Assembly: GCF_900187375.1 (NCBI RefSeq)
Contig: NZ_FYEW01000001.1
Coordinates: 1,302,001 to 1,366,000, forward strand
DNA from: Hymenobacter gelipurpurascens
GTDB lineage: Bacteria > Bacteroidota > Bacteroidia > Cytophagales > Hymenobacteraceae
Length of the DNA stretch: 64,000 bases
Reading direction: 5' to 3'
Positions 27,400 through 35,666 of this stretch are shown piece by piece. Within the stretch, counting starts at the first letter, position 1. Each line of letters begins with the position of its first letter. The translations under genes and the position numbers were made by a program. The notes under the pieces are model-generated. The model saw nothing but the letters and a program-made list of their open reading frames with translations, made no database searches and was not told the DNA's origin.

Positions 27400-28767
27400 A
27401 TGCTGATCCGGAACAAGCTGATATTGCGCTTTACGCTACTCGTAGTGGGCATCCAGCTGTGTTTTTCGATCTTCCTGTATTATTTCCATGCTACTACGCG
27501 GGAGCAGCGCTTCCTAAACCGCCTGGCCGGAAAGGCTACCATGACGGCCCGCGTAATTGTGCGCCGCGACACCCTGAACGAACAGCTCCTGCGCACCCTA
27601 CACCGCCGCGACTTATTCACAGTGCCGGGCGAACAGATCAGTATTTACGGGGAGGGCCAGCACCTGCTCTACACCAGCGCCGACAATCTCAGCCAGAAGT
27701 TCAACTCCCAGTATCTGGCTAAAATTCGGCCGGGCCGGCCGGTGCATTTTAAAGACGGCTTGCTGGAAACCATCGGGATTTACTACAAGCACCACGGCCA
27801 CCCCTACTGGATTTTTTCGGCGGGTCACGACGATTTTGGGCATCAGCAATTAGAGAAGTTAGGTCTGATCTTGCTGGCCGCCAATATTGGCTCGTTGGTG
27901 CTCATTATCCTGGCCGGCTGGTATTTTGCCGATGAGTCGTTGAAGCCGATTGCCCGCATTGTAGGCCAGGTGGAGCGCATCACGGCCTCGCGCCTGAACG
28001 CCCGCGTAGATGAAGGCAATGGCACCGATGAAATTGCCCAACTGGCCCGCACTTTCAACCATATGCTGGGCGGCGTGGAGCAGGCCTTTGAATCGCAGAA
28101 AACCTTCCTGAGTAACGCTTCCCACGAGCTTCGGACGCCGCTGGCCAACGTCCTCGGCACGCTGGAAACCTCCCTGGCCTACGACCACGACCTGCCGGAA
28201 GCCAAGCACAGCATGAGCTCGGCGGTGGAAGAAATAAAGAAGCTGATTGCCCTCACCAACGGCCTGCTCTCCCTGGCGAAAGTCACGGACCCCGCGTTTC
28301 AGCAGGAGCCCGTGCGACTCGATGAATGCCTGACCCAAGCCATCGGCACCTGCGAAACCAAGCACCCGGGCCGCGCCATAAAGTTGCAATTCGGGCTGCT
28401 GCCGCCGGAAGTGGAGGATATGTTTACGGTGCGCGGCAACGCCCAACTCCTTACTACCGCCCTCCTGAACATCATTGATAACGCTTGCAAATACTCCTCA
28501 GCGGAGGTGCAGGTTGAGTTGGGCTACTTGAGCCCGGGTGTTATTCAGGTTAAAGTGACAGACTCGGGTATTGGCATGGAACCCCACGAGCTGGCCCGGA
28601 TTTACGAGCCCCTCTACCGGGCCGGCAACGGCAACAGTGCCCCCGGCTATGGCCTAGGCCTGCCCATGACGCGCAAAATTGTGCTTGTGCATGGCGGCGA
28701 CATTCGCCTGACCTCAGCAGTAGGCCAGGGCACCACGGCCGAAGTGTCGTTGCCCGCGGCCTCCTAG
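27400..28767 (+). CDS. Sensor histidine kinase (CusS-like)
   Basis: A 455-residue membrane sensor kinase. Two membrane helices (about 8-29 and 155-176) enclose a roughly 125-residue periplasmic domain rich in His/Tyr (YYKHHGHPYW, GHDDFGHQQ), which could bind a metal. Then HAMP (about 178-230), H-box SNASHELRTPLANV with His242, N-box NIIDNACKYS, G1 DSGIGM and G2 GYGLGLPMTRKIV. It should phosphorylate the regulator at 26422, from which it is separated by a 303-bp repeat-filled gap. It ends in TCC TAG GCC, part of the iterated motif. Confidence 0.94.
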   Translation: MLIRNKLILRFTLLVVGIQLCFSIFLYYFHATTREQRFLNRLAGKATMTARVIVRRDTLNEQLLRTLHRRDLFTVPGEQISIYGEGQHLLYTSADNLSQKFNSQYLAKIRPGRPVHFKDGLLETIGIYYKHHGHPYWIFSAGHDDFGHQQLEKLGLILLAANIGSLVLIILAGWYFADESLKPIARIVGQVERITASRLNARVDEGNGTDEIAQLARTFNHMLGGVEQAFESQKTFLSNASHELRTPLANVLGTLETSLAYDHDLPEAKHSMSSAVEEIKKLIALTNGLLSLAKVTDPAFQQEPVRLDECLTQAIGTCETKHPGRAIKLQFGLLPPEVEDMFTVRGNAQLLTTALLNIIDNACKYSSAEVQVELGYLSPGVIQVKVTDSGIGMEPHELARIYEPLYRAGNGNSAPGYGLGLPMTRKIVLVHGGDIRLTSAVGQGTTAEVSLPAAS

Positions 28768-28780
28768 GCCAGTGTGGGCG

Positions 28781-28817
28781 TTAATATCTTCTAATATTCT
28801 TCTCATACGGTTCTAAT
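28781..28817 (+). promoter_or_regulatory. Four-box TAAT operator A
   Basis: TAAT boxes at 28782, 28792 and 28814 and a variant TCAT at 28803 give start-to-start spacings of 10, 11 and 11 bp. The consensus around each is (T/C)TAATnT. The last box overlaps TAATCTTG, a one-mismatch -7 element, 24 bp before the small-protein start. Direct repeats at one helical turn are the usual binding pattern of OmpR-family dimers. Confidence 0.68.
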
Positions 28818-28840
28818 CTTGCCGGGCGTGTTTTGCGCTG

Positions 28841-29110
28841 ATGATGGCAAGATCCACTTCTTCCGCCTCCCGAAACCGGCTCTTGGTGTGGCTACTGGTA
28901 GGCACACTGCTGCTTTCCACGGGGCTCAATCTGTACTTGCTCTTCCAGGGCCCCGATTACCCCGAAGACTACGCATTTGCTACCCCTCTGCTCGAAACAG
29001 CAACTGAGGTAGAGTTGCAGGAAGCCCGCAGGGCGCTGGCCGAGTGCCGGGCCGGCTACTCCTTCACGCCCGATAGTCTAACCCATGCTTCAACTTCCTG
29101 GGAGCCCTAA
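28841..29110 (+). CDS. Small single-span membrane protein, unknown function
   Basis: An 89-residue protein not recognised. Residues about 13-36 (RLLVWLLVGTLLLSTGLNLY and following) form one membrane helix near the N-terminus, followed by an acidic 50-residue soluble tail with a single Cys (ALAECRAGY). An alternative ATG is the next codon. Support for being real: it sits 74 bp after the kinase gene with a well-formed operator and -7 element, and the tail has no stop-rich or repeat features. It may be a small regulator of the kinase or of the efflux system; that is a guess from position and shared operator. Confidence 0.62.
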   Translation: MMARSTSSASRNRLLVWLLVGTLLLSTGLNLYLLFQGPDYPEDYAFATPLLETATEVELQEARRALAECRAGYSFTPDSLTHASTSWEP

Positions 29111-29337
29111 ATCGCACGCTGACACTACCTACCCCACCGAATAGCTTGCTGCTTTTCGTTGGTGGCCTGAAATGGTCCTTCTGATCAGGAGCGCGTATGC
29201 CCTAATTAGGTACTGCACAAACTCTATGGACCAGGTTTTTTCACTTCCTGGACAAGCATTTTCCGCACCCTGCTCATTGGGGTATACGTACGTGGCATGC
29301 CCCGGCCACCGGCTCTTCTACCCTGACTTACTGCCTT

Positions 29338-30708
29338 ATGCTTTTTAACCCTCAACAATACTGGCAGAAATTGCGGGAATCCTTGTGGTTCGTGCCGTGT
29401 CTGATAGTGTTGGGGGCCTGCGGAGTGGCCTACGGCGTGATTGAGTTTGATGCGCGCACCTCCTTCGATGGCGACAAGCAGTTTCCCTTGCTGTTTGGTG
29501 CAGGGGCCGAGGGCTCGCGGGGCATGCTCACGGCCATTGCGGGCTCTATGCTCACGGTAGCGGCGCTGGTATTTTCCCTTACCCTTTCTTCCATCTCGCA
29601 GGTAAGCAGCCAGTACTCGCCACGGGTGCTGCGCAACTTCATGAGCGACCGGGGCAACCAGGTGGTGATGGGGTATTTCGTGGGCGTATTTACGTATTGC
29701 CTGATTGTGCTGGGCACCATTCGGGGCACTGATGAGCAGCGCTTTGTGCCCTCTACGGCGGTGCTGCTAGGCCTGGTTTTCGCGCTGGGCGGCGTGGTGG
29801 CTCTCATCTATTTCATCCACCACATTGCCGAATCGTTGCAAACGGGCACTATTCTGCAGCGCATCAGTGAAGAAACCTTGCAGGCCATGAACAGGATGTT
29901 CCCCAAGGAACTGGGCGAGCCTGCTGAGCTGCCCGAATCAGAAGCGCTTCTGTCTGCTTTTTCTGAAAACGCTGCTACCTGGCGGCCTGTGCGCACTTCG
30001 CAGGCCGGATATGTGCAGCGGATAGATGGGCCGGCACTTCTGGAGTGGGCCACTCAGCACAACGCGTTGCTGCGCATAGAGCAAGCCATTGGAGCGTTTG
30101 TAGGGGAGCAAACCCTGCTGTTCCAGGTGCAGCCCGATTCGGCAGCGGCAAGCCCACTTTCTGCAAAGGCCTTGGAGGAGCTACCCAGCCACCTGGTTAT
30201 CGGGCGGCATCGTAATACCGAACAGGATGTGGCCTTTGGTATTCAGCAGCTCGTTGATATTGCCCTCCGGTCGCTTTCGCCCGGCATCAACGACACGACT
30301 ACTGCCATCATGGCCATTGATTACCTGGGGCTGACCAGCCAGCGGTTGGCCAGCCGGACCTTCCCCTCCCGCCTGCGTTCCGACGGAGAGCAGCCCCGAG
30401 TGCTGACTACGGCCCTGGATTTTCCCGGCTACCTAAGGCTCCTATTCGATCTGGTGCGCCTGAACGCCAAAGGCAACCACACCGTGTTCCGGCGGCTTCT
30501 TCGGGCCCTGGCCCTAACAGCTGAAGCCGCGCATACCAAGGAGCGAAAATCGGCCGTGCACACCCAGGCCACCCTCCTGCTTAGCTACGCCGAACAAACC
30601 CTGGCCACGGAAGACGAAAAGCGCTCCGTGCGCGCGCTTCACGCAGAGCTGCTGCACTTCTGGGAGGTTCCGCTGAGCAACCGGCTTCAGTACCAGGCAG
30701 AGGCCTAG
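29338..30708 (+). CDS. DUF2254 family membrane protein
   Basis: A 456-residue DUF2254 protein. Four membrane helices are visible in the first 170 residues (about 15-38, 60-85, 108-128, 138-162), followed by a cytosolic domain of about 280 residues. SLTLSSISQVSSQYSPRVLRNF is the characteristic family segment, and FGIQQLVDIALRSLSPGINDTTTA is the conserved block in the soluble part. Function unknown; channel-like roles have been suggested for the family. It lies between the two-component pair and the efflux pump but lacks the TAAT operator, so membership in that regulon is unclear. The 227 bp before it contain no ORF that I trust. Confidence 0.88.
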   Translation: MLFNPQQYWQKLRESLWFVPCLIVLGACGVAYGVIEFDARTSFDGDKQFPLLFGAGAEGSRGMLTAIAGSMLTVAALVFSLTLSSISQVSSQYSPRVLRNFMSDRGNQVVMGYFVGVFTYCLIVLGTIRGTDEQRFVPSTAVLLGLVFALGGVVALIYFIHHIAESLQTGTILQRISEETLQAMNRMFPKELGEPAELPESEALLSAFSENAATWRPVRTSQAGYVQRIDGPALLEWATQHNALLRIEQAIGAFVGEQTLLFQVQPDSAAASPLSAKALEELPSHLVIGRHRNTEQDVAFGIQQLVDIALRSLSPGINDTTTAIMAIDYLGLTSQRLASRTFPSRLRSDGEQPRVLTTALDFPGYLRLLFDLVRLNAKGNHTVFRRLLRALALTAEAAHTKERKSAVHTQATLLLSYAEQTLATEDEKRSVRALHAELLHFWEVPLSNRLQYQAEA

Positions 30709-30841
30709 CTCAGCGGCCGCTTCGCAGCCAGGCCAGCCTCCGGGTGCTCATTCCCCACTAACCTCCCTCGATTACGTGTGGGCGGCGGCAGCATTCTACT
30801 CCATGCCTAAAAATGCTCCGTCCGGCAGCAAAGAGGCTTTT

Positions 30842-30878
30842 TTAATGTCTTCTAATGTCATTCTAATTTCATGCTAAT
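30842..30878 (+). promoter_or_regulatory. Four-box TAAT operator B before the efflux operon
   Basis: TAAT boxes at 30843, 30853, 30864 and 30875 with spacings 10, 11 and 11 bp, identical to operator A. The first 20 bases match operator A at nearly every position (TTAATrTCTTCTAATrT). All boxes lie on one face of the helix, upstream of the adaptor gene at 30940. Confidence 0.72.
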
Positions 30879-30939
30879 GTTACGGAAGGAGCTTTGAAAC
30901 ATCCTACACGATTTCCGTGCGGGTTGTCCCCTCCTCCGT

Positions 30940-32097
30940 ATGTTTCCTCTCCGTTCCTTTCGCTACACGGTTCTTACCTTACTTTTTCCGCCGCTGCTAG
31001 GCTTGGGCCTGAGCGGCTGCGGCGCCAACTCGCAAGCGGAAAACACCAAGCCCGAAGCACCTCCCACGCTGCCCGTGGCGCAACTCGTAGCCCGCGACAC
31101 AGTACTGAGTCACGAGTACGTAGCCGATATTCAGGCCGTGCGCAACGTAGAAATCAGGGCGCGGGTAGAAGGTTTTCTGGAGCAGATTTACGTGGATGAG
31201 GGTAAGCCTGTCCGCAAAGGGCAACTGCTGTTCCGCATCAACGATGCGCCCTACAAAACCCAGCTCAGCCAGGCCCGTGCCGTGCTCGGCAGCGCCAAAG
31301 CCCAAGCCCAGGTAGCCAAGCTGGAGCTAAGCCGCGTGCAGTTGCTGACCGCCAAAAACATCATTTCCAAGACGGAACTCGACGTAGCACAGGCCAAATA
31401 CTGCGCCGCCCAGGCCCAGATCGACGAGGCCCGCTCCGCCGAAACTGCCGCCGCGCTTAGCCTCTCCTACACGCAAGTGCGCGCTCCGTTTGATGGGGTT
31501 ATTAACCGCATTCCGCTCAAAATGGGCAGCGTAATTGAAGATGGCACCCTGCTCACAACGGTGTCGGATACGCGGGCCGTATATGCCTACTTCAACGTTT
31601 CGGAGGCCGAGTATTTAGAATATACCCGCAACGGTCAGCAAGACTCGGCCCGCAGCACCAACAACGCCCGCCTGGTGCTGGCCGATGGCTCTACCTACAA
31701 TGTGAAGGGCAAAATTGAAACCGTAGAAGGTCAGTTTCAGGCCAATACCGGCTCCATTGCCTTCCGGGCTCGTTTTGACAACCCCGACAAACTCCTACGC
31801 CACGGTGCTAGCGGCAAGGTACGCATCACCAATACCGTATCTGATGCAGTACTGGTGCCTCAGAAAGCGGTGTTCGAGATTCAGGACAAAAACTATGTTT
31901 TCCTGGTGGATAACGCCGGCAAGGTGCAGCAGCACGAGTTCAAGCCCAAAACACGGCTAGCCACCTATTACCTGGTGGCCTCGGGCCTGAAACCGGGGCA
32001 GCGCGTGGTGTGCGAAGGCACCCAAGATTTGCGCAACGGCGCCCAAATCACCCCCCGGATGGTCACGCTCAGCAGCCTCGTATCGGTGCTGCCGTAG
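30940..32097 (+). CDS. RND efflux periplasmic adaptor, lipoprotein
   Basis: A 385-residue membrane-fusion protein. The lipobox LSGC places lipidated Cys27. Next come the split lipoyl domain (NVEIRARVEGFLEQIYVDEGKPVRKG...; second half APFDGVINRIPLKMGS), a coiled-coil hairpin between them, a beta-barrel domain, and a C-terminal membrane-proximal domain. It bridges the inner-membrane pump (32229) and the outer-membrane channel (35667). The three genes are consecutive and co-directional. Operator B lies upstream. Confidence 0.95.
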   Translation: MFPLRSFRYTVLTLLFPPLLGLGLSGCGANSQAENTKPEAPPTLPVAQLVARDTVLSHEYVADIQAVRNVEIRARVEGFLEQIYVDEGKPVRKGQLLFRINDAPYKTQLSQARAVLGSAKAQAQVAKLELSRVQLLTAKNIISKTELDVAQAKYCAAQAQIDEARSAETAAALSLSYTQVRAPFDGVINRIPLKMGSVIEDGTLLTTVSDTRAVYAYFNVSEAEYLEYTRNGQQDSARSTNNARLVLADGSTYNVKGKIETVEGQFQANTGSIAFRARFDNPDKLLRHGASGKVRITNTVSDAVLVPQKAVFEIQDKNYVFLVDNAGKVQQHEFKPKTRLATYYLVASGLKPGQRVVCEGTQDLRNGAQITPRMVTLSSLVSVLP

Positions 32098-32228
32098 GCA
32101 AAACGTCACGGCGTGTTCGGCTTTTAGGCTTGCGAGGGGACATTGCTCCTGGAAGTCTGAACGCGTCGTGGCGTAATACGGCCGCCTAGGCCAGTCGCCT
32201 GCTTTTCTCCCCTCCTGATGTTGTTGCT

Positions 32229-35200
32229 ATGCTTGCATTGTTCATTCGGCGGCCGGTGTTGTCGCTGGTCATATCCTTGTTTATTACCCTGTTAGGTGGC
32301 CTAGCGCTGTTCACGCTGCCCATCACGCAGTTCCCCGACATTGTACCGCCTTCCGTAACCGTTACGGCCCGCTACACCGGCGCCAACGCGGAAGTCTGCG
32401 CCAAGGCCGTGGCTACGCCCCTGGAACGCGCCATCAATGGCGTGCCGGGCATGACCTACATTTCCTCGGTGAGCAGCAACAGCGGCATCACGCTCATTAC
32501 GGTGTTCTTCCAGGTAGGCACCGACCCCGACCTGGCGGCCGTAAACGTGCAGAACCGCGTGCAAACGGTAATCGACGAGTTGCCGGAAGAGGTTATCAAG
32601 GCGGGCGTGAGTACTGAGAAAGAGGTGAACAGCATGCTGCTCTACCTCAACGTGATGAGCGAAGACCCCAAGGTGAGCGAGAAGTTCATCTACAACTTCG
32701 CTGATATCAACGTATTGCAGGAGCTCAAGCGCATTGATGGCGTGGGCTTCGCTGAAATCATGGGCCAGCGCGAGTACTCCATGCGCGTGTGGCTGCAGCC
32801 CGACCGCATGCTGGCCTACAACGTGTCGGCTGATGAAGTAATCGAAGCCATCCGGGCCCAGAACGTGGAGGCGGCGCCGGGTAAATCGGGCGAGAGCTCG
32901 GGCCAGGATGCGCAGGTGCTGCAATATGTACTGCGCTACACCGGCAAGCTCTTCGAGCCCAAGCAGTACGAGGATATTGTGCTGCGCGCCGAGCCCGACG
33001 GCTCCATGCTTCGCCTCAAGGACGTGGCCAAAGTGAAGTTCGACGTACTCAGCTACGGCATGGTATCCAAGATTGATGGCAAGCCCTCAGCAGCCATCAT
33101 GCTCAAGCAGCGCCCCGGCTCCAACGCCTCCGATGTAATTAAGCAGGTGAAGGAGCGCATGGCCGACCTAAAGGTATCGTCGTTTCCGCCCGGCATGACC
33201 TACAACGTGGCCTACGACGTGTCGCGGTTCCTCGATGCGTCTATCCATGAGGTACTGCGCACGCTGGTGGAGGCCTTCCTGCTGGTGTTCGTGGTGGTGT
33301 ACCTGTTTCTGCAAGACTGGCGCTCCACGCTGATTCCGGCGCTGGCCGTGCCGGTGGCGTTGGTGGGCACGCTGTTTTTCATGCAGCTACTGGGCTTCAG
33401 CATCAACCTGCTCACGCTCTTTGCGCTGGTGCTGGCCATTGGTATTGTGGTCGATAATGCCATTGTAGTGGTGGAAGCGGTGCACGCTAAAATGCACGAG
33501 AAGCACCTTTCCGCCATGGATGCTACCCTGGAAGCCATGTCGGAAATTGGGGGCGCCATAGTAGCCATTACGCTGGTGATGTCGGCGGTATTCGTGCCGG
33601 TATCGTTCATGGAAGGCCCGGTAGGCGTGTTCTACCGCCAGTTCTCCCTCACGCTGGCTATTTCCATCGTGATTTCCGGGGTGAATGCCCTCACCCTCAC
33701 ACCGGCTCTGTGCGCGCTGATGCTGAAGCCCACGCACGCCATTGAAGGCGATACGCCGGATGCCGCCGATGGCCGACGGCTAGGCCTAATGGATCGGTTC
33801 TTTGCGGGCTTCAACCGCCGCTATGAGTCGATGGCTACCGGCTACCGCAACCTGGTGCGAACCGTGGCTAATCACCGCATCATTACCATAGGCCTACTGA
33901 TCGGTTTCTGCGTGGCAACCTGGGGCGTAAACTCCATCCTTCCTTCCGGCTTCATCCCGACGGAAGACCAGGGCATGATTTACGTGAACGTGACCACGCC
34001 GCCCGGCGCCACAGTGGAACGCACCGAGAAAGTGCTCGACCAGATTCAGAAAGCCGCTGCCAAGCTCGGCCCGGTAGAGTCCGTTTCGACGCTGGCTGGC
34101 TATAGCCTTATGAACGAGGTGGCCGGCGCTTCTTACGGCATGAGCATGATCAACCTCAAGGCCTGGGACGACCGGAAGGAGTCCGTAACGGAGCTGATTG
34201 CCCTGCTCAACGAGCAAACCAAGCACATCAACGACGCTGACATTCAGTTCTTCCCACCGCCCACCGTGCCCGGCTTCGGTAACTCCAGCGGCTTCGAGCT
34301 GCGCCTCCTCGACCGCACCGGACGCGGCGACTTGCAGCAAACGGCCAAAGTTTCCAACGACTTCATCACGGCCCTGGCCAAAACACCCGCCGTGGGCGCG
34401 GCCTTCACCGGCTTCGATGCCAGCTTCCCACAGTACCTCATTCACGTCGATCAGGACCAGGCCGCCAAGAAGGGCGTGACTGTGGATAAGGCCATGAGCA
34501 CGCTGCAAACCCTCATGGGCTCGTTTTACGCCTCCAACTTCATCCGCTTCGGGCAGATGTACAAGGTGATGGTGCAGGCCGATCCCAGCTTCCGGACCAA
34601 GCCCGAAGATGTGCTGAAAATGTACGTCAAGAACGACCGCAACGAGATGGTGCCCTACTCCAGCTTTGTGCGCTTGGAACGCGTGTACGGCCCCGAGCAG
34701 CTCACGCGCTACAACATGTACACCTCAGCCATGCTCAACGGCGACGCCGCCCCCGGCTTCTCCTCCGGCGACGTGATTAAGACCATTGAGCAGGTAGCCG
34801 CCAAAGAGCTGCCCCGCGGCTACAGCTACGAGTGGAGCGGCATGACGCGCGAGCAAATTCTGAGCGGCAACCAGGCGCTCTACGTGTTTGCCATCGTGCT
34901 GGTGTTTGTGTACCTACTGCTGGCGGCCCAGTATGAGAGCTTCCTGCTGCCGCTGCCGGTAATCCTGAGCCTGCCTACCGGCATCTTCGGGGCCTTCCTA
35001 TTCCTGAAGCTGCTAGGCCTGGAAAACAACATCTACGCCCAGGTTTCGCTGGTTATGCTAATTGGCCTGCTGGGTAAAAACGCCATCCTCATCATTGAGT
35101 TTGCGGTGCTGCGCCGCAAAGAAGGTGCCTCAGCTCTAGAGGCCGCCGTGGAAGGTGGTTACTCGCGCCTCCGCCCTATCCTGATGACTTCCTTCGCCTT

Positions 35201-35420
35201 CATTGCCGGCCTGATTCCGCTGTGCATAGCCACTGGCGCGGGCGCCCTTGGCAACCGCTCCATCGGTACGGCCGCGGCAGGCGGCATGTTCATCGGCACC
35301 CTGTTCGGCGTCGTCCTGATTCCGGGGCTGTATGTGCTCTTCGCCGGGCGCGAAGGCAAGGCCAAAAAGAAGAAGCCCAAACAGCTAACCGAAGCCGAAC
35401 CAGTTCACGCCACGGCATAG
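32229..35420 (+). CDS. RND-family multidrug efflux permease (AcrB type)
   Basis: A 1063-residue HAE1-type inner-membrane proton antiporter. Two repeats, each with one plus five or six membrane helices and a large periplasmic loop, are seen. Family marks include QFPDIVPPSVTVTARYTGA at the N-terminus, GIVVDNAIVVVEAVHAKM with the proton-relay Asp, and GLLGKNAILIIEFA in the second half. The Asp pair in helix 4 and Lys in helix 10 are preserved; this type exports hydrophobic drugs rather than metal ions, so a CusA-type function is unlikely even though the neighbouring regulator is CusR-like. Confidence 0.96.
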   Translation: MLALFIRRPVLSLVISLFITLLGGLALFTLPITQFPDIVPPSVTVTARYTGANAEVCAKAVATPLERAINGVPGMTYISSVSSNSGITLITVFFQVGTDPDLAAVNVQNRVQTVIDELPEEVIKAGVSTEKEVNSMLLYLNVMSEDPKVSEKFIYNFADINVLQELKRIDGVGFAEIMGQREYSMRVWLQPDRMLAYNVSADEVIEAIRAQNVEAAPGKSGESSGQDAQVLQYVLRYTGKLFEPKQYEDIVLRAEPDGSMLRLKDVAKVKFDVLSYGMVSKIDGKPSAAIMLKQRPGSNASDVIKQVKERMADLKVSSFPPGMTYNVAYDVSRFLDASIHEVLRTLVEAFLLVFVVVYLFLQDWRSTLIPALAVPVALVGTLFFMQLLGFSINLLTLFALVLAIGIVVDNAIVVVEAVHAKMHEKHLSAMDATLEAMSEIGGAIVAITLVMSAVFVPVSFMEGPVGVFYRQFSLTLAISIVISGVNALTLTPALCALMLKPTHAIEGDTPDAADGRRLGLMDRFFAGFNRRYESMATGYRNLVRTVANHRIITIGLLIGFCVATWGVNSILPSGFIPTEDQGMIYVNVTTPPGATVERTEKVLDQIQKAAAKLGPVESVSTLAGYSLMNEVAGASYGMSMINLKAWDDRKESVTELIALLNEQTKHINDADIQFFPPPTVPGFGNSSGFELRLLDRTGRGDLQQTAKVSNDFITALAKTPAVGAAFTGFDASFPQYLIHVDQDQAAKKGVTVDKAMSTLQTLMGSFYASNFIRFGQMYKVMVQADPSFRTKPEDVLKMYVKNDRNEMVPYSSFVRLERVYGPEQLTRYNMYTSAMLNGDAAPGFSSGDVIKTIEQVAAKELPRGYSYEWSGMTREQILSGNQALYVFAIVLVFVYLLLAAQYESFLLPLPVILSLPTGIFGAFLFLKLLGLENNIYAQVSLVMLIGLLGKNAILIIEFAVLRRKEGASALEAAVEGGYSRLRPILMTSFAFIAGLIPLCIATGAGALGNRSIGTAAAGGMFIGTLFGVVLIPGLYVLFAGREGKAKKKKPKQLTEAEPVHATA

Positions 35421-35467
35421 TACTGCCCGCAAATTCAATCTAGCAGCCAGGGCATTCAAACTTGGTC

Positions 35468-35559
35468 GTCATGCTGAGCGCAGTCGAAGCATCTCTACCG
35501 CTTCTCTAGGCCAGTTGTTTAGCCAGAGGTAGAGATGCTTCGACTACGCTCAGCATGAC
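35468..35559. repeat. Large inverted repeat, 32-bp arms with one mismatch
   Basis: Arms 35468-35499 and 35528-35559 each read GTCATGCTGAGCGcAGTCGAAGCATCTC... toward a loop that carries CTAGGCC. Clear family resemblance to the elements at 9378-9519 and 11051-11079. It lies between the permease and outer-membrane channel genes. Confidence 0.88.
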
Positions 35560-35666
35560 AATTACTGCAGCAACATCAGCACGCGAGCTGCCCCAACAAG
35601 CGCAGCATGACACACCTGATTATAACCGTCTAGCTACTAGCTACCACTTACCGCTAGTCTTCCTCC

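Noticed and set aside
32229..35420. Assignment of the pump as a CusA-type copper/silver exporter
   Set aside because: The adjoining two-component pair is CusRS-like, but the permease has HAE1 drug-pump features and lacks the Met-rich relay of heavy-metal pumps.
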